DNA of 64,000 bases, taken from contig NZ_LT906450.1 in assembly GCF_900187265.1 (NCBI RefSeq), positions 3,153,444-3,217,443 on the forward strand, written 5' to 3'. The notes beneath the pieces are model-generated. The model was not told the DNA's origin. It saw only the letters and a program-made list of their open reading frames with translations, and made no database searches. This document shows positions 50,712-58,147 of this stretch, piece by piece (positions within the stretch are counted from its first letter, which is position 1; every line of letters starts with the position of its first letter). The DNA comes from Rhodococcus rhodochrous. Lineage in GTDB: Bacteria > Actinomycetota > Actinomycetes > Mycobacteriales > Mycobacteriaceae. Position numbers and translations under genes: made by a program.

Positions 50712-51752
50712 TTACCTCCTGGCGATTCGTTCTGCAGCACGCAGGCGGACGGGCGCCGAACGTGGGTTGGCCTCGATCTCGTCGTCCGTCGCCCGCTCCG
50801 CACCGCGGGTGAGGATGCGCAGCTCCGGTCCCATCCCGGGCAGTTCGACCGGAAGCCCTTCGGGACTGCGGGACTTCGCTCGCGGGGTCAGTTCCTGCTT
50901 GACGACCTTGTCCTCGAGCGACTGGTAGGACATGAAGACGATCCGGCCACCCACCGCGAGAGCATCGATAGCGTCCGGTATCGCGTTGCGCAACGAGTCG
51001 AGCTCCGCATTCACCTCGACCCGCAGCGCCTGGAAGGTGCGCTTGGCCGGGTGACCACCGGTACGGCGGGTCGCAGCAGGGATCGTGCGGTACAGCAGTT
51101 CGACGAGTTCGCCGCTCGTCCGGAACGGGGCCTTGGCCCGGGTCCGGACGATCTCGGAGGCGATCCTGCCGGCGAAACGCTCCTCGCCGTAGGTGCTCAG
51201 GATGCGGGCGAGGTCGCCGTGGCTGTAGGTGTTGAGGACGTCGGCCGCGGTGATGCCGGTGGTGGGATCCATCCGCATGTCGAGCGGTGCGTCCTTGGAA
51301 TAGGCGAAGCCGCGCTCCGCCTCGTCGAGCTGCATCGAGGACACGCCGAGATCGAACAGGGCGGCATGGACCGAGCCGTGCCGGTCGAGGCCGACACTCT
51401 CGAGTGCATCGGCGATCCCGTCGTAGCGGGTGTGGACGAAGTCGGTGCGATCGGAGAACCGTGCGAGTCGCTCGCGGGCGATCGCCAGTGCGTCGGGATC
51501 GCGGTCGAGGCCGACGAGCCGCAGCTTGGGGTAGATCGTCAGGAAGTGTTCGGAGTGCCCACCGAGACCGAGGGTCGCGTCGACGTAGACCGCGCCCTCG
51601 CCGTCGGGAGCGACGCTCTCGATGGCCGGGCCGAGCAGGTCGACGGCCCGCTGGAGCATGACAGGCACGTGGCCGAACTCCACCGCAGATGCCACATCGG
51701 CACCGGTGGCCTCATCCGTACCATCGACGGATTCGTGCTCGCCGTCCACCAT
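50712..51752 (-). CDS. rsmH: 16S rRNA m4C1402 methyltransferase RsmH (MraW)
   Basis: SAM-dependent N4-methyltransferase for C1402, 346 aa. [61 protein letters not shown] and the [18 protein letters not shown] block. ATG 51752 has GGAGGAC five bases upstream, so the open frame further upstream (which would translate the RNA hairpins) is not used. The leader carries two mraW-type RNA hairpins. Confidence 0.96.
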   Translation of the reverse strand: MVDGEHESVDGTDEATGADVASAVEFGHVPVMLQRAVDLLGPAIESVAPDGEGAVYVDATLGLGGHSEHFLTIYPKLRLVGLDRDPDALAIARERLARFSDRTDFVHTRYDGIADALESVGLDRHGSVHAALFDLGVSSMQLDEAERGFAYSKDAPLDMRMDPTTGITAADVLNTYSHGDLARILSTYGEERFAGRIASEIVRTRAKAPFRTSGELVELLYRTIPAATRRTGGHPAKRTFQALRVEVNAELDSLRNAIPDAIDALAVGGRIVFMSYQSLEDKVVKQELTPRAKSRSPEGLPVELPGMGPELRILTRGAERATDDEIEANPRSAPVRLRAAERIARR

Positions 51753-51922
51753 GTGTCCTCCGGAATCCTGCTCGGGCCGCTTACGGTCTGTGGGGTACTC
51801 GTCGGGTGGACGGTGGTGTGCCTCGTGCCTGCCTGTCGCTCGTCTCGATACCGTGCTCGCCGCCACGGGGTGGATACGGAAGACGGCGAATGCCTCGAGG
51901 TCTCTGTCCGAGTCCGAAGAGA

Positions 51923-51987
51923 CCTGACGCCGGGGAAGTGCGTCAGGGCCCTTCGGTCCGTACCTGGCGCTGGGGAAGTGCGTCAGG
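51923..51987 (-). ncRNA. Tandem mraW RNA motif hairpins
   Basis: In the minus-strand leader of rsmH two hairpins follow each other. Upstream copy (51963-51987): arms CCTGACGC and GCGCCAGG with loop ACTTCCCCA. Downstream copy (51923-51947): arms CCTGACGC and GCGTCAGG, perfect 8 bp, with loop ACTTCCCCG. Both loops hold CUUCCCC, the conserved loop of the actinobacterial mraW RNA motif found upstream of mraW. A 19-base identity is repeated at 40-base spacing. The second copy keeps pairing where the first has an A/C mismatch. Confidence 0.8.
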
Positions 51988-52041
51988 GCCGGCACATCGG
52001 GCAGAGGCCTCGCGGCACTCGCCGCGCAGCCCGAGCCGTGG

Positions 52042-52473
52042 TTACAAGATGTCGCGTAGTGCTTCGTCTCTCGCTTCCGAGAAGTCTTCTTCGTGCTCGG
52101 CGAGGTAGCTCTCCCATGCCGTCGCGTCCCAGATCTCGAGGTACCTGACCGAACCGATCACCACGCAGTCCTTGGTGAGACCGGCGTACTTGCGGTGGGC
52201 CGACGACAGCGTGATCCGGCCTTGTGAGTCGGGTCGCTGCTCCTCCGTTCCCGACGCGAGGCTCCGCAGGAACGCACGTGCCTGAGGGTTGCTCCGTGAG
52301 GCACTCGCAGCGCGTTCGGCCAGAGCGGCGAACTCGTCACGAGGGAACACGGTGAGGCTGTGATCCTGTCCCTTCGTGATCATCAACCCTCCCGCCAGCT
52401 CGTCTCGGTACTTCGCCGGCAGCGTGAGCCGGCCCTTGTCGTCCAACTTCGGGGTGTAGGTACCGAGGAACAC
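52042..52473 (-). CDS. mraZ: Transcriptional regulator MraZ
   Basis: A 143-aa DNA-binding repressor of the dcw cluster. Two SpoVT/AbrB-like halves each carry the family motif: [17 protein letters not shown] (about 8-24) and [18 protein letters not shown] (about 82-99). GTG 52473 gives the exact family length ([15 protein letters not shown]). Four phased boxes 51-86 bases upstream are its expected own operator. It begins the cluster that runs to wag31. Confidence 0.96.
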   Translation of the reverse strand: MFLGTYTPKLDDKGRLTLPAKYRDELAGGLMITKGQDHSLTVFPRDEFAALAERAASASRSNPQARAFLRSLASGTEEQRPDSQGRITLSSAHRKYAGLTKDCVVIGSVRYLEIWDATAWESYLAEHEEDFSEARDEALRDIL

Positions 52474-52523
52474 TCGGCGCCTCCCCGCTGCCGGACGGAT
52501 GCTTCGCGCGACAGGACACCTTG

Positions 52524-52559
52524 TCCCGCCGCGCCCCACATTACCCCACTTTGCCCCAC
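52524..52559 (-). promoter_or_regulatory. MraZ boxes (four phased repeats)
   Basis: On the minus strand GTGGGG occurs at 52554-52559, 52544-52549 and 52534-52539, followed by the weaker GCGGGA at 52524-52529, all with exact 10-bp spacing. This matches the TGGGN repeats bound by MraZ in other bacteria. A TAATGT -10-like hexamer lies among them, so binding would block the dcw promoter. Confidence 0.85.
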
Positions 52560-52850
52560 CGGAAACGGATTACCGCCGCCCGGTCACGCGTGTTGTCGTC
52601 ACATTCCCAGCTCAGAGTGGGTGGCGAAAAATGGGGACACACCCTCTCGTGACTACGGCGGATCCACCGACGTCGGCGCCCCGACGATCCGCCCCACCGG
52701 CGGAGCGAGGTTCGAGCGATGGGCGACCAGGGGAAACACTGCGCCCGGGGCCGGGGTGGGAGGCAGTGGGGGGACGGGGAACGCGCGAGTGGGGCGCGGT
52801 GGTGGAGCGACAGGAGGGATGGAGGGAGGTCGCTGGGCAGGCCGACGGAG
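52560..52850. other. G-rich intergenic region upstream of mraZ
   Basis: No gene is seen. The plus strand is strongly G-rich from about 52727; runs at 52747-52750, 52753-52756, 52758-52760 and 52768-52773 with loops of 2, 1 and 7 meet the usual G-quadruplex pattern. The part next to mraZ is AT-richer and probably holds upstream promoter sequence. Confidence 0.45.
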
Positions 52851-52853
52851 AAA

Positions 52854-52890
52854 CGACGACGGCGCGACCCGTTGGGTCGCGCCGTCGTCG
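52854..52890 (-). terminator. Terminator of the DUF3040 gene
   Basis: CGACGACGGCGCGACCC and GGGTCGCGCCGTCGTCG are perfect 17-bp arms around GTT, 22 bases after the DUF3040 stop. It insulates mraZ from upstream transcription. Confidence 0.85.
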
Positions 52891-52912
52891 ATACACCTGA
52901 TGGTCGAGGAGG

Positions 52913-53332
52913 TCAGTCCTGCTCGAAACGCCTCCGGAACCGCTCTTCCATGCGGTTGGTGAAGCCACCACCCGAGGACTTCTTGCCGCCGCGGGAACTT
53001 CGACCGGTCTTTCCGCAACCGGAACTACCGCCCGTCGCCCCTGGAGTCGACGGCCGACGACCGCCGAGGAGCAACAGGACTCCGGCGGCGAACATCACGA
53101 GGAACCCGAGCAGACTGATGATCGGGAAGCCGCCCGGCTTGAGCGGCAGGGCAACGCCGGCGATCAACAGCGTCAGGCCCAACACGAACAAGGCGCCGGC
53201 CTGTAGCCGCCGCCGGTTCGACGCCATCCCCAACCGGCTGCCACGCACGGTCGAGGCGAACTTGGGATCCTCAGCATAGAGCGCGCTCTCGATTTGATCG
53301 AGCATGCGCTGCTCGTGCTCGGAGAGTGGCAC
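52913..53332 (-). CDS. DUF3040 domain membrane protein
   Basis: A 139-aa protein. The N-terminal MPLSEHEQRMLDQIESALYAEDPKFAST is the DUF3040 hallmark; two helices (ALFVLGLTLLIAGVALPL and IISLLGFLVMFAAGVLLLL) and a basic Gly/Ser/Lys tail follow. GGGGGAGG precedes the GTG. It matches Rv2169c next to mraZ in M. tuberculosis. Function unknown; the location suggests a cell-envelope role. Confidence 0.88.
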   Translation of the reverse strand: MPLSEHEQRMLDQIESALYAEDPKFASTVRGSRLGMASNRRRLQAGALFVLGLTLLIAGVALPLKPGGFPIISLLGFLVMFAAGVLLLLGGRRPSTPGATGGSSGCGKTGRSSRGGKKSSGGGFTNRMEERFRRRFEQD

Positions 53333-53505
53333 GGTACCTCCCCCGGCACTAAACGGTGGCCACCGGATCCGTGGGGCGAATCCGGCGGGGGGCCGTCCGT
53401 ACGGCCGCCTGAGTCAATAATACGAGCAGATGTCGCTGTGGACCACAAACTCCACACGTGAGTTCGATCCCCTCTTCGGCGAAGACCCTCGTGAGGGGGC
53501 GAAAG
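53333..53505 (-). promoter_or_regulatory. Region upstream of the DUF3040 gene
   Basis: This 173-bp stretch has no gene. Minus-strand TATTAT (53417-53422) is a good -10 box, giving a leader of roughly 80 bases. GGCCGT-ccgt-ACGGCC (53391-53406) forms an inverted repeat just downstream of it. Confidence 0.4.
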
Positions 53506-53991
53506 TCACCCACCGACACCGACCTCCGGCTCTGCTTCGGCGTCGAGATAGCCCTCCACATCGTGCAGGAAGTGACCCACCTCGTCGTAGAACGCCCCGG
53601 ATTCGTCGGCGCCCACCGCATGCACTACCCCCGCCTCGACTGCGGCGCGGGTGGCTGAGCGATCGGCGAAGTAGTCGGCCCAGACGGCGAAGGACTCGTC
53701 GGCGCGCGCCATGAGCGCCCACGCGTTGCGCGTGGCGGGCCGGCGGGGGCGGATCCCGGAACGCAGCTCCGCGGCGGCGACCACCGCGCCCGCGCCGCGC
53801 AGCGCCGCCAGATAGGCGAGGCGGAACCGCTCGCCAGGATCGCCGGCACCGGCGGCACCCGAGAGCAGATCGTCGGCCTTGCGCAGCAGCGTCGCCGCGC
53901 GCGCCGAGGTGGCATGGTCGATGCATGCGGACGGCCCGAGCGTGGGAGACGTTCGGCGCGGGCCTCGACTCGCGACCTGACCGTTGGCCAT
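53506..53991 (-). CDS. SAV_6107-type HEPN domain protein
   Basis: A 161-aa, mostly helical protein. SARAATLLRKADDLLSGAAGAGDPGERFRLAYLAALRGAGAVVAAAE and RNAWALMARADESFAVWADYFADRSATRAAVEAG match the SAV_6107 HEPN family of actinobacteria. The catalytic RxxxxxH of HEPN RNases is not obvious, so RNase activity is doubtful. ATG 53991 has GGAGG nine bases upstream; GTG 53997 is possible. It is divergent from the GNAT gene. Confidence 0.8.
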   Translation of the reverse strand: MANGQVASRGPRRTSPTLGPSACIDHATSARAATLLRKADDLLSGAAGAGDPGERFRLAYLAALRGAGAVVAAAELRSGIRPRRPATRNAWALMARADESFAVWADYFADRSATRAAVEAGVVHAVGADESGAFYDEVGHFLHDVEGYLDAEAEPEVGVGG

Positions 53992-54313
53992 GTTCACGCA
54001 CCTCCTCGGCGTGGTCTCACCACTCGTTACGACGAGCGGTATCCGGTGGCATTCCCGCCGAAACGCCGAGGAACGGAGATCACTGTCCTCGAGTGAGGCC
54101 GACACGGACGCCGAGCGGGAGACCCCAGGGTGATCCGGGGATGTTCGCTTCCCTCGAACATCCCCGGATCACCGGTGTCGAACATGCGTTCGACGTATTC
54201 AATATAGCTGGACCCACCGACAACCCGTCAAGAGAAAGTGGCCACGTCATCCCGAACGATCAGCGAGACCCGAGCACCTCCGACGCAGCGCGAGCCACCC
54301 GAACGAGTCACGC
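53992..54313 (+). promoter_or_regulatory. Divergent intergenic region with 19-bp hairpin and operator-like repeats
   Basis: Non-coding, 322 bp. GGTGATCCGGGGATGTTCG (54129-54147) pairs perfectly with CGAACATCCCCGGATCACC (54155-54173) around seven bases. Directly after it GTCGAAC-atgc-GTTCGAC (54177-54194) is another perfect repeat, so CGAACAT occurs twice as a direct repeat 24 bases apart and once inverted. TATAGC (54203-54208) in an AT-rich patch is a -10 candidate for the GNAT-carotenoid operon. No gene ends here, so the hairpin is not a simple terminator. Confidence 0.6.
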
Positions 54314-54961
54314 ATGACCACCGATCCCCGCCAGGACGCCCCGATCCTCACCGAGCTCTCCCCCGCGGACTTCCGTGCGCGCCTGCCCGAGCTGCTGGCC
54401 GTCTACGTCGCGGCGATGCGGTATCCCCGCGGCACGGAGTACCACCGCGCGCCGATGTGGTCCGAGCATTCGGCCCGCGAGGGATGGCAGGCGTTCGCTG
54501 CGAGTCTCCCCGACGATCCGGACACCGCCGTCGGGATCGCGTACGGCTACCGGGGCGACACCCGCCAGTGGTGGAACCAGCAGGTGCGCGCCGGGATGCG
54601 CCATTCCGGACGGTCCCCCGAGGAGATCGATCGCATCCTCTCCGACTACTTCGAGCTCACCGAACTGCACGTCCGCCCCGACATGCAGGGACGCCGCATC
54701 GGTGAACTGCTCCTGTCGGCGCTGCTGCGGGAACGCACCGAAGCGGCCGTACTGCTGTCGACACCCGAAGTGCCGGGCGAGGACAACCGGGCGTGGCGGC
54801 TGTACCGTCGGTTCGGATTCCAGGACGTCGTCCGCCGGTTCGTCTTCACCGGCGACGCCCGCCCGTTCGCGGTCCTCGGCAGGAGCCTGCCTCTGGAGCC
54901 GGACCTCGTTCCGTACCACCATCACACGATCGACGATCCGGACGGAAGCGGTACCCCATGA
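54314..54961 (+). CDS. GNAT family N-acetyltransferase
   Basis: A 215-aa acetyltransferase. The acetyl-CoA loop is LTELHVRPDMQGRRIGELLLSALL (V-RPDxQGRRIG, about 115-138), followed by YRRFGFQDVVRRFVFTGDARPFAVLGR. The N-terminal MRYPRGTEYHRAPMWSEHS is specific to the actinobacterial relatives of M. tuberculosis Rv2170, a protein acetyltransferase. ATG 54314; its stop overlaps the crtO-like start (ATGA), so it leads the carotenoid operon. Confidence 0.88.
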   Translation: MTTDPRQDAPILTELSPADFRARLPELLAVYVAAMRYPRGTEYHRAPMWSEHSAREGWQAFAASLPDDPDTAVGIAYGYRGDTRQWWNQQVRAGMRHSGRSPEEIDRILSDYFELTELHVRPDMQGRRIGELLLSALLRERTEAAVLLSTPEVPGEDNRAWRLYRRFGFQDVVRRFVFTGDARPFAVLGRSLPLEPDLVPYHHHTIDDPDGSGTP

Positions 54962-56553
54962 ACTCCACACTCGACGTCGTCGTCGTCGGCTCGGGCCACA
55001 ACGCCCTGGTCTCGGCGTGTTATCTCGCCCGCGACGGATGGTCGGTGGAGGTCCTCGAACGCGACACCGTGCCGGGCGGCGCCGTCTCCACCGTCGAACG
55101 GTTCCCCGGATACGCCGTCGACCGCGGTTCCTCGGCGCACATCATGGTGCGCCACTCCGGGATCGTCGAGGAACTCGATCTCGCTGCCCACGGCCTGCGC
55201 TACATCGACTGCGACCCGTGGGCATACGCGCCGCCGCCGACGGACTCCGACCGCCCCGGCATCGTCTTCCACCGCGATCTCGACCGGACCTGCGCCTCCG
55301 TCGAAGCAGCCTGCGGACGCCGCGAGGCCGACGCGTACCGCCGCTTCGTGCAGGACTGGGGTCCGCGCAGCGCCGCGGTGATGAAGTCGTTCACCCACCC
55401 CCCGACCGGCCGGCACCTGCTGTCCTCGTTCTGGGGACTCGACGCCGGGGAGGGCGGCAGCGCCCTGTCCCGCCGGTTCCTCACCACCGGCGACAGCCTG
55501 CTCGACGAGTACTTCGACGACGAACCCCTCAAGGCGGCACTCGCCTGGTTCGGCGCGCAGTCCGGCCCGCCCATGTCCGAGCCCGGCACCGCCGCGATGG
55601 TGGGCTTCGCGGCCCTCATGCACACCCTGCCCCCGGGGCGCGCGATCGGCGGGAGCGGCGCGCTCACCCAGGCCCTGCTGTCGCGGCTGCGGTCCGACGG
55701 CGGCACGGTGACCTGCGGCGACGCCGCCACCGAGATCCGCCGGACCGGCGATGTGTGGACCGTGCGCACCGAATCGGGACGCTCCCTGCGGGCCCGGAGG
55801 GTCGTCGCCGGATGCCACGTACTGACCACGCTGGATCTGCTCGACCGCGGCGGATACGACCGCGACCGGCTCGAGCGCTGGCGCCGCAGCATGCGGGTCG
55901 GCCCCGGTATCGGCATGGTCCTGCGGCTCGGCACCGACTCGCTGCCCCGCTACCGCGGCTGCGACGAGCCCGAACTGACGACCGCCGGCCTGCAACTGCT
56001 CGTCGACGACCGCGCCCACCTGCGCGCCGCGCACGGTGCGGCGATGGCGGGAGACCTGCCCCCGCGACCGGCCGTCCTCGCGATGAGCTTCTCCGCCCTC
56101 GACCCAACGATCGCACCCGACGGCAAGCACCAGATCACCCTGTGGTCCCAGTGGCATCCGTACGCGCTGCGCGACGGGCGTCGCTGGGAGGACATCGCCG
56201 GCGCCGAGACCGACCGCATCCTCGCCGAGATGGAGACGCGCTCTCCCGGATTCACCGCAAGCGTGGAGCACTGCCACGTGCAGACCCCCGCGGACATCGA
56301 GAGCGAACTCGGCCTGCTCGGCGGGAACGTCATGCACGTGGAGATGTCGCTGGACCAGATGTTCCTGTGGCGCCCGCTGCCGGAACTGTCCGGCTATCGG
56401 GTGCCCGACGCGCCCGGCCTCTATCTCACCGGCGCCTCGACCCATCCCGGCGGTGGAGTCTCCGGTGCGAGCGGCCGCAACGCCGCCCGGGTCGCCCTCG
56501 CCGACGCCAAGGGAACTCTCGTGGACCGCGTGAAGGGCTGGGTGTCGCGGTGA
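54958..56553 (+). CDS. crtO: CrtO-type carotenoid ketolase
   Basis: FAD-dependent carotenoid 4-ketolase of the phytoene-desaturase-like family, 531 aa. The FAD motif VVVVGSGHNALVSACYLARDGWSVEVLERDTVPGGAVST, PGYAVDRGSSAHIMVRHSGIVEELDL, LAWFGAQSGPPMSEP, GGNVMHVEMSLDQMFLWRP and LYLTGASTHPGGGVSGASGRNAA follow CrtO of Deinococcus and Rhodococcus closely, with the GHNALV signature that separates CrtO from CrtI. It would make 4-keto carotenoids. ATG overlaps the GNAT stop; the cruF-like gene overlaps its stop. Confidence 0.85.
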   Translation: MNSTLDVVVVGSGHNALVSACYLARDGWSVEVLERDTVPGGAVSTVERFPGYAVDRGSSAHIMVRHSGIVEELDLAAHGLRYIDCDPWAYAPPPTDSDRPGIVFHRDLDRTCASVEAACGRREADAYRRFVQDWGPRSAAVMKSFTHPPTGRHLLSSFWGLDAGEGGSALSRRFLTTGDSLLDEYFDDEPLKAALAWFGAQSGPPMSEPGTAAMVGFAALMHTLPPGRAIGGSGALTQALLSRLRSDGGTVTCGDAATEIRRTGDVWTVRTESGRSLRARRVVAGCHVLTTLDLLDRGGYDRDRLERWRRSMRVGPGIGMVLRLGTDSLPRYRGCDEPELTTAGLQLLVDDRAHLRAAHGAAMAGDLPPRPAVLAMSFSALDPTIAPDGKHQITLWSQWHPYALRDGRRWEDIAGAETDRILAEMETRSPGFTASVEHCHVQTPADIESELGLLGGNVMHVEMSLDQMFLWRPLPELSGYRVPDAPGLYLTGASTHPGGGVSGASGRNAARVALADAKGTLVDRVKGWVSR

Positions 56554-57428
56554 CCGACACCCGCGTCCCCGCACCGCCCCGACCGGCCCGCTGGCAGACG
56601 ATCCTTCCGATCGTCCCGGCCGTCGCCGCGGTCCTGGCCCAGATCGCCTACCCCCTCACCGAGGGTGGCGCCCGGGACGCCGCGACCGTCGCGGTCGTCA
56701 CGCTGCTCACCGCCGCATGTCTCGTCCACGCCGCGCTGAACCGCGGCCTCACCTTCGCCGTCGTCCTGATCGTCAGCTCGGTGGGCATCGGATATCTGTC
56801 CGAGGTGGTCGGCACGACGACCGGCTATCCCTACGGCTGCTACAGCTATGTCACCGATCGGCTCGGACCGGCCGCCTTCGACGTCCCGCTGGTGGTGCCG
56901 CTGGCGTGGTCGGCGGGTCTGTACCCCGTCTGGTGCGTGGCCTCCCGCCTCGTCCGCAACGGTCCCGGCCGGGTCGCGGCGGTCACCGTCGGCATGCTGG
57001 GCTGGGATCTGTATCTCGACCCCCAGATGGTGGCGGACGGGCACTGGTCGTGGTGCAACGCCGGCGGACTGCCCGGGATCGAGCACATCCCACTCACCAA
57101 CTACGCGGGCTGGCTTCTCGTCGCCGCGATCATGGCGACCGTGCTCGTGCTCGTCGACTCCCGTTCGGATCGCACCGACACGTCCCGGCACGACGCCGTG
57201 CCCGTCGTACTGTTCCTGTGGACGTGGCTCGGTTCGGCGCTCGCCCACAGTGTCTTCCTCGACGCTCCCGAACTCCGCTACTCCGCGGTGTACGGACTGG
57301 TCGTCATGGGGGTACTGGGTGTTCCCCTGCTGTTCTCGCTCGTCCGGTCGTGGCGCGGAAGCAAGCCCGGTCCCGGGCGGGACGAGACACGACTCGCCGC
57401 GAGCGACCCGAACAACCGACGAGGATGA
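56550..57428 (+). CDS. cruF: CruF-like carotenoid 1',2'-hydratase (DUF422 membrane protein)
   Basis: A 292-aa membrane protein with seven or eight helices of the carotenoid-synthesis family PF04240. Conserved acidic and polar blocks are visible: GYLSEVVGTTTGYPYGCYSY, WDLYLDPQMVADGHWSWCNAGG and PLTNYAGW. CruF adds water to the 1',2' double bond of monocyclic or acyclic carotenoids, giving the hydroxyl that CruC can glycosylate. GTG overlaps the crtO stop and the lppM ATG overlaps its own stop. The reaction is inferred from family and context. Confidence 0.8.
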   Translation: MTDTRVPAPPRPARWQTILPIVPAVAAVLAQIAYPLTEGGARDAATVAVVTLLTAACLVHAALNRGLTFAVVLIVSSVGIGYLSEVVGTTTGYPYGCYSYVTDRLGPAAFDVPLVVPLAWSAGLYPVWCVASRLVRNGPGRVAAVTVGMLGWDLYLDPQMVADGHWSWCNAGGLPGIEHIPLTNYAGWLLVAAIMATVLVLVDSRSDRTDTSRHDAVPVVLFLWTWLGSALAHSVFLDAPELRYSAVYGLVVMGVLGVPLLFSLVRSWRGSKPGPGRDETRLAASDPNNRRG

Positions 57429-58147
57429 CCGTGCCTGGCACCATGTTCTCCGTGCAGTCGTCCATCCTGTCCGTCCGCCGTCGTGTCGTCGCGGTCGTGG
57501 GGCTCGTGCTCCTCGGCCTCCCGCTCCTCACCGGCTGCCTGCGTGTGCAGGCGACGATGGGGATCTCCTCCGATGACCGTGTGTCGGGGCAGATCGTCGC
57601 CGCGACCATCCCCGCCGACGAGAACGATCCCGGTCCCGAACTCACCCCTCCCTCGGCCCTGGCCGGCAAGGTGCGGGTGCAGGAGTACTCGCAGGACGGC
57701 TACGTCGGGAGCCAGGTCTTCTTCAACGACCTCACCTTCGGCGACGTCCAGCAGCTCGCCACGATGTCCGACCAGAGCGCCGGCATGTTCCAGCTCAACC
57801 TGCAGCGCTCGGGCGACCTGGTCGCCCTGAACGGACGCGTCGATCTCGAGTCCGCTCCCACCCAGGGCACCGACGTGCAGTTCACCATCGCATTCCCCGC
57901 CCGGGTGGCGACCACCAACGGCACCCGCGAGTCGGATTCGGTCGTGACCTGGAAGCTTCCGGCCGGTGAGGTGAGCACCCTCCGCGCGGAGGTGCGCTAC
58001 GCCGATCCCAACACGCGCGGTTTCGCGGGCTGGGCCGGAATCATGGCCGGCGGCGCCTTCGGTGTCACGCTGATCATCGCCGGCGCGGCCTGGTTCACCC
58101 GCAATCCCACGCCGCAGTGGTCGTCGGCGAACGGGACGCGGTCCTGA
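57425..58147 (+). CDS. lppM: Lipoprotein LppM
   Basis: A 240-aa lipoprotein. Signal VVAVVGLVLLGLPLLTGC (cysteine near 38), a beta-rich domain from RVQATMGISSDDRVSGQIV, and a C-terminal helix AGIMAGGAFGVTLIIAGAAWF. It matches LppM (Rv2171) of mycobacteria, linked to phosphatidylinositol mannosides and phagosome traffic in pathogens. In this genome it sits inside a run of carotenoid genes and is translationally coupled to cruF. ATG 57425 overlaps the cruF stop. Confidence 0.88.
   Translation: MTVPGTMFSVQSSILSVRRRVVAVVGLVLLGLPLLTGCLRVQATMGISSDDRVSGQIVAATIPADENDPGPELTPPSALAGKVRVQEYSQDGYVGSQVFFNDLTFGDVQQLATMSDQSAGMFQLNLQRSGDLVALNGRVDLESAPTQGTDVQFTIAFPARVATTNGTRESDSVVTWKLPAGEVSTLRAEVRYADPNTRGFAGWAGIMAGGAFGVTLIIAGAAWFTRNPTPQWSSANGTRS

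Noticed and set aside
51753-51995. N-terminal extension of RsmH from ATG 51995
   Set aside because: It would translate the mraW hairpins, and ATG 51752 has a strong ribosome-binding site and the family-like start.
52499-52900. Plus-strand frame upstream of mraZ
   Set aside because: Crosses the mraZ operator and the terminator hairpin and has no similarity or ribosome-binding site.
53506-53991. HEPN protein as a toxin of a HEPN-MNT system
   Set aside because: No adjacent nucleotidyltransferase and no clear RxxxxxH motif; it fits the SAV_6107 family found alone in actinobacteria.
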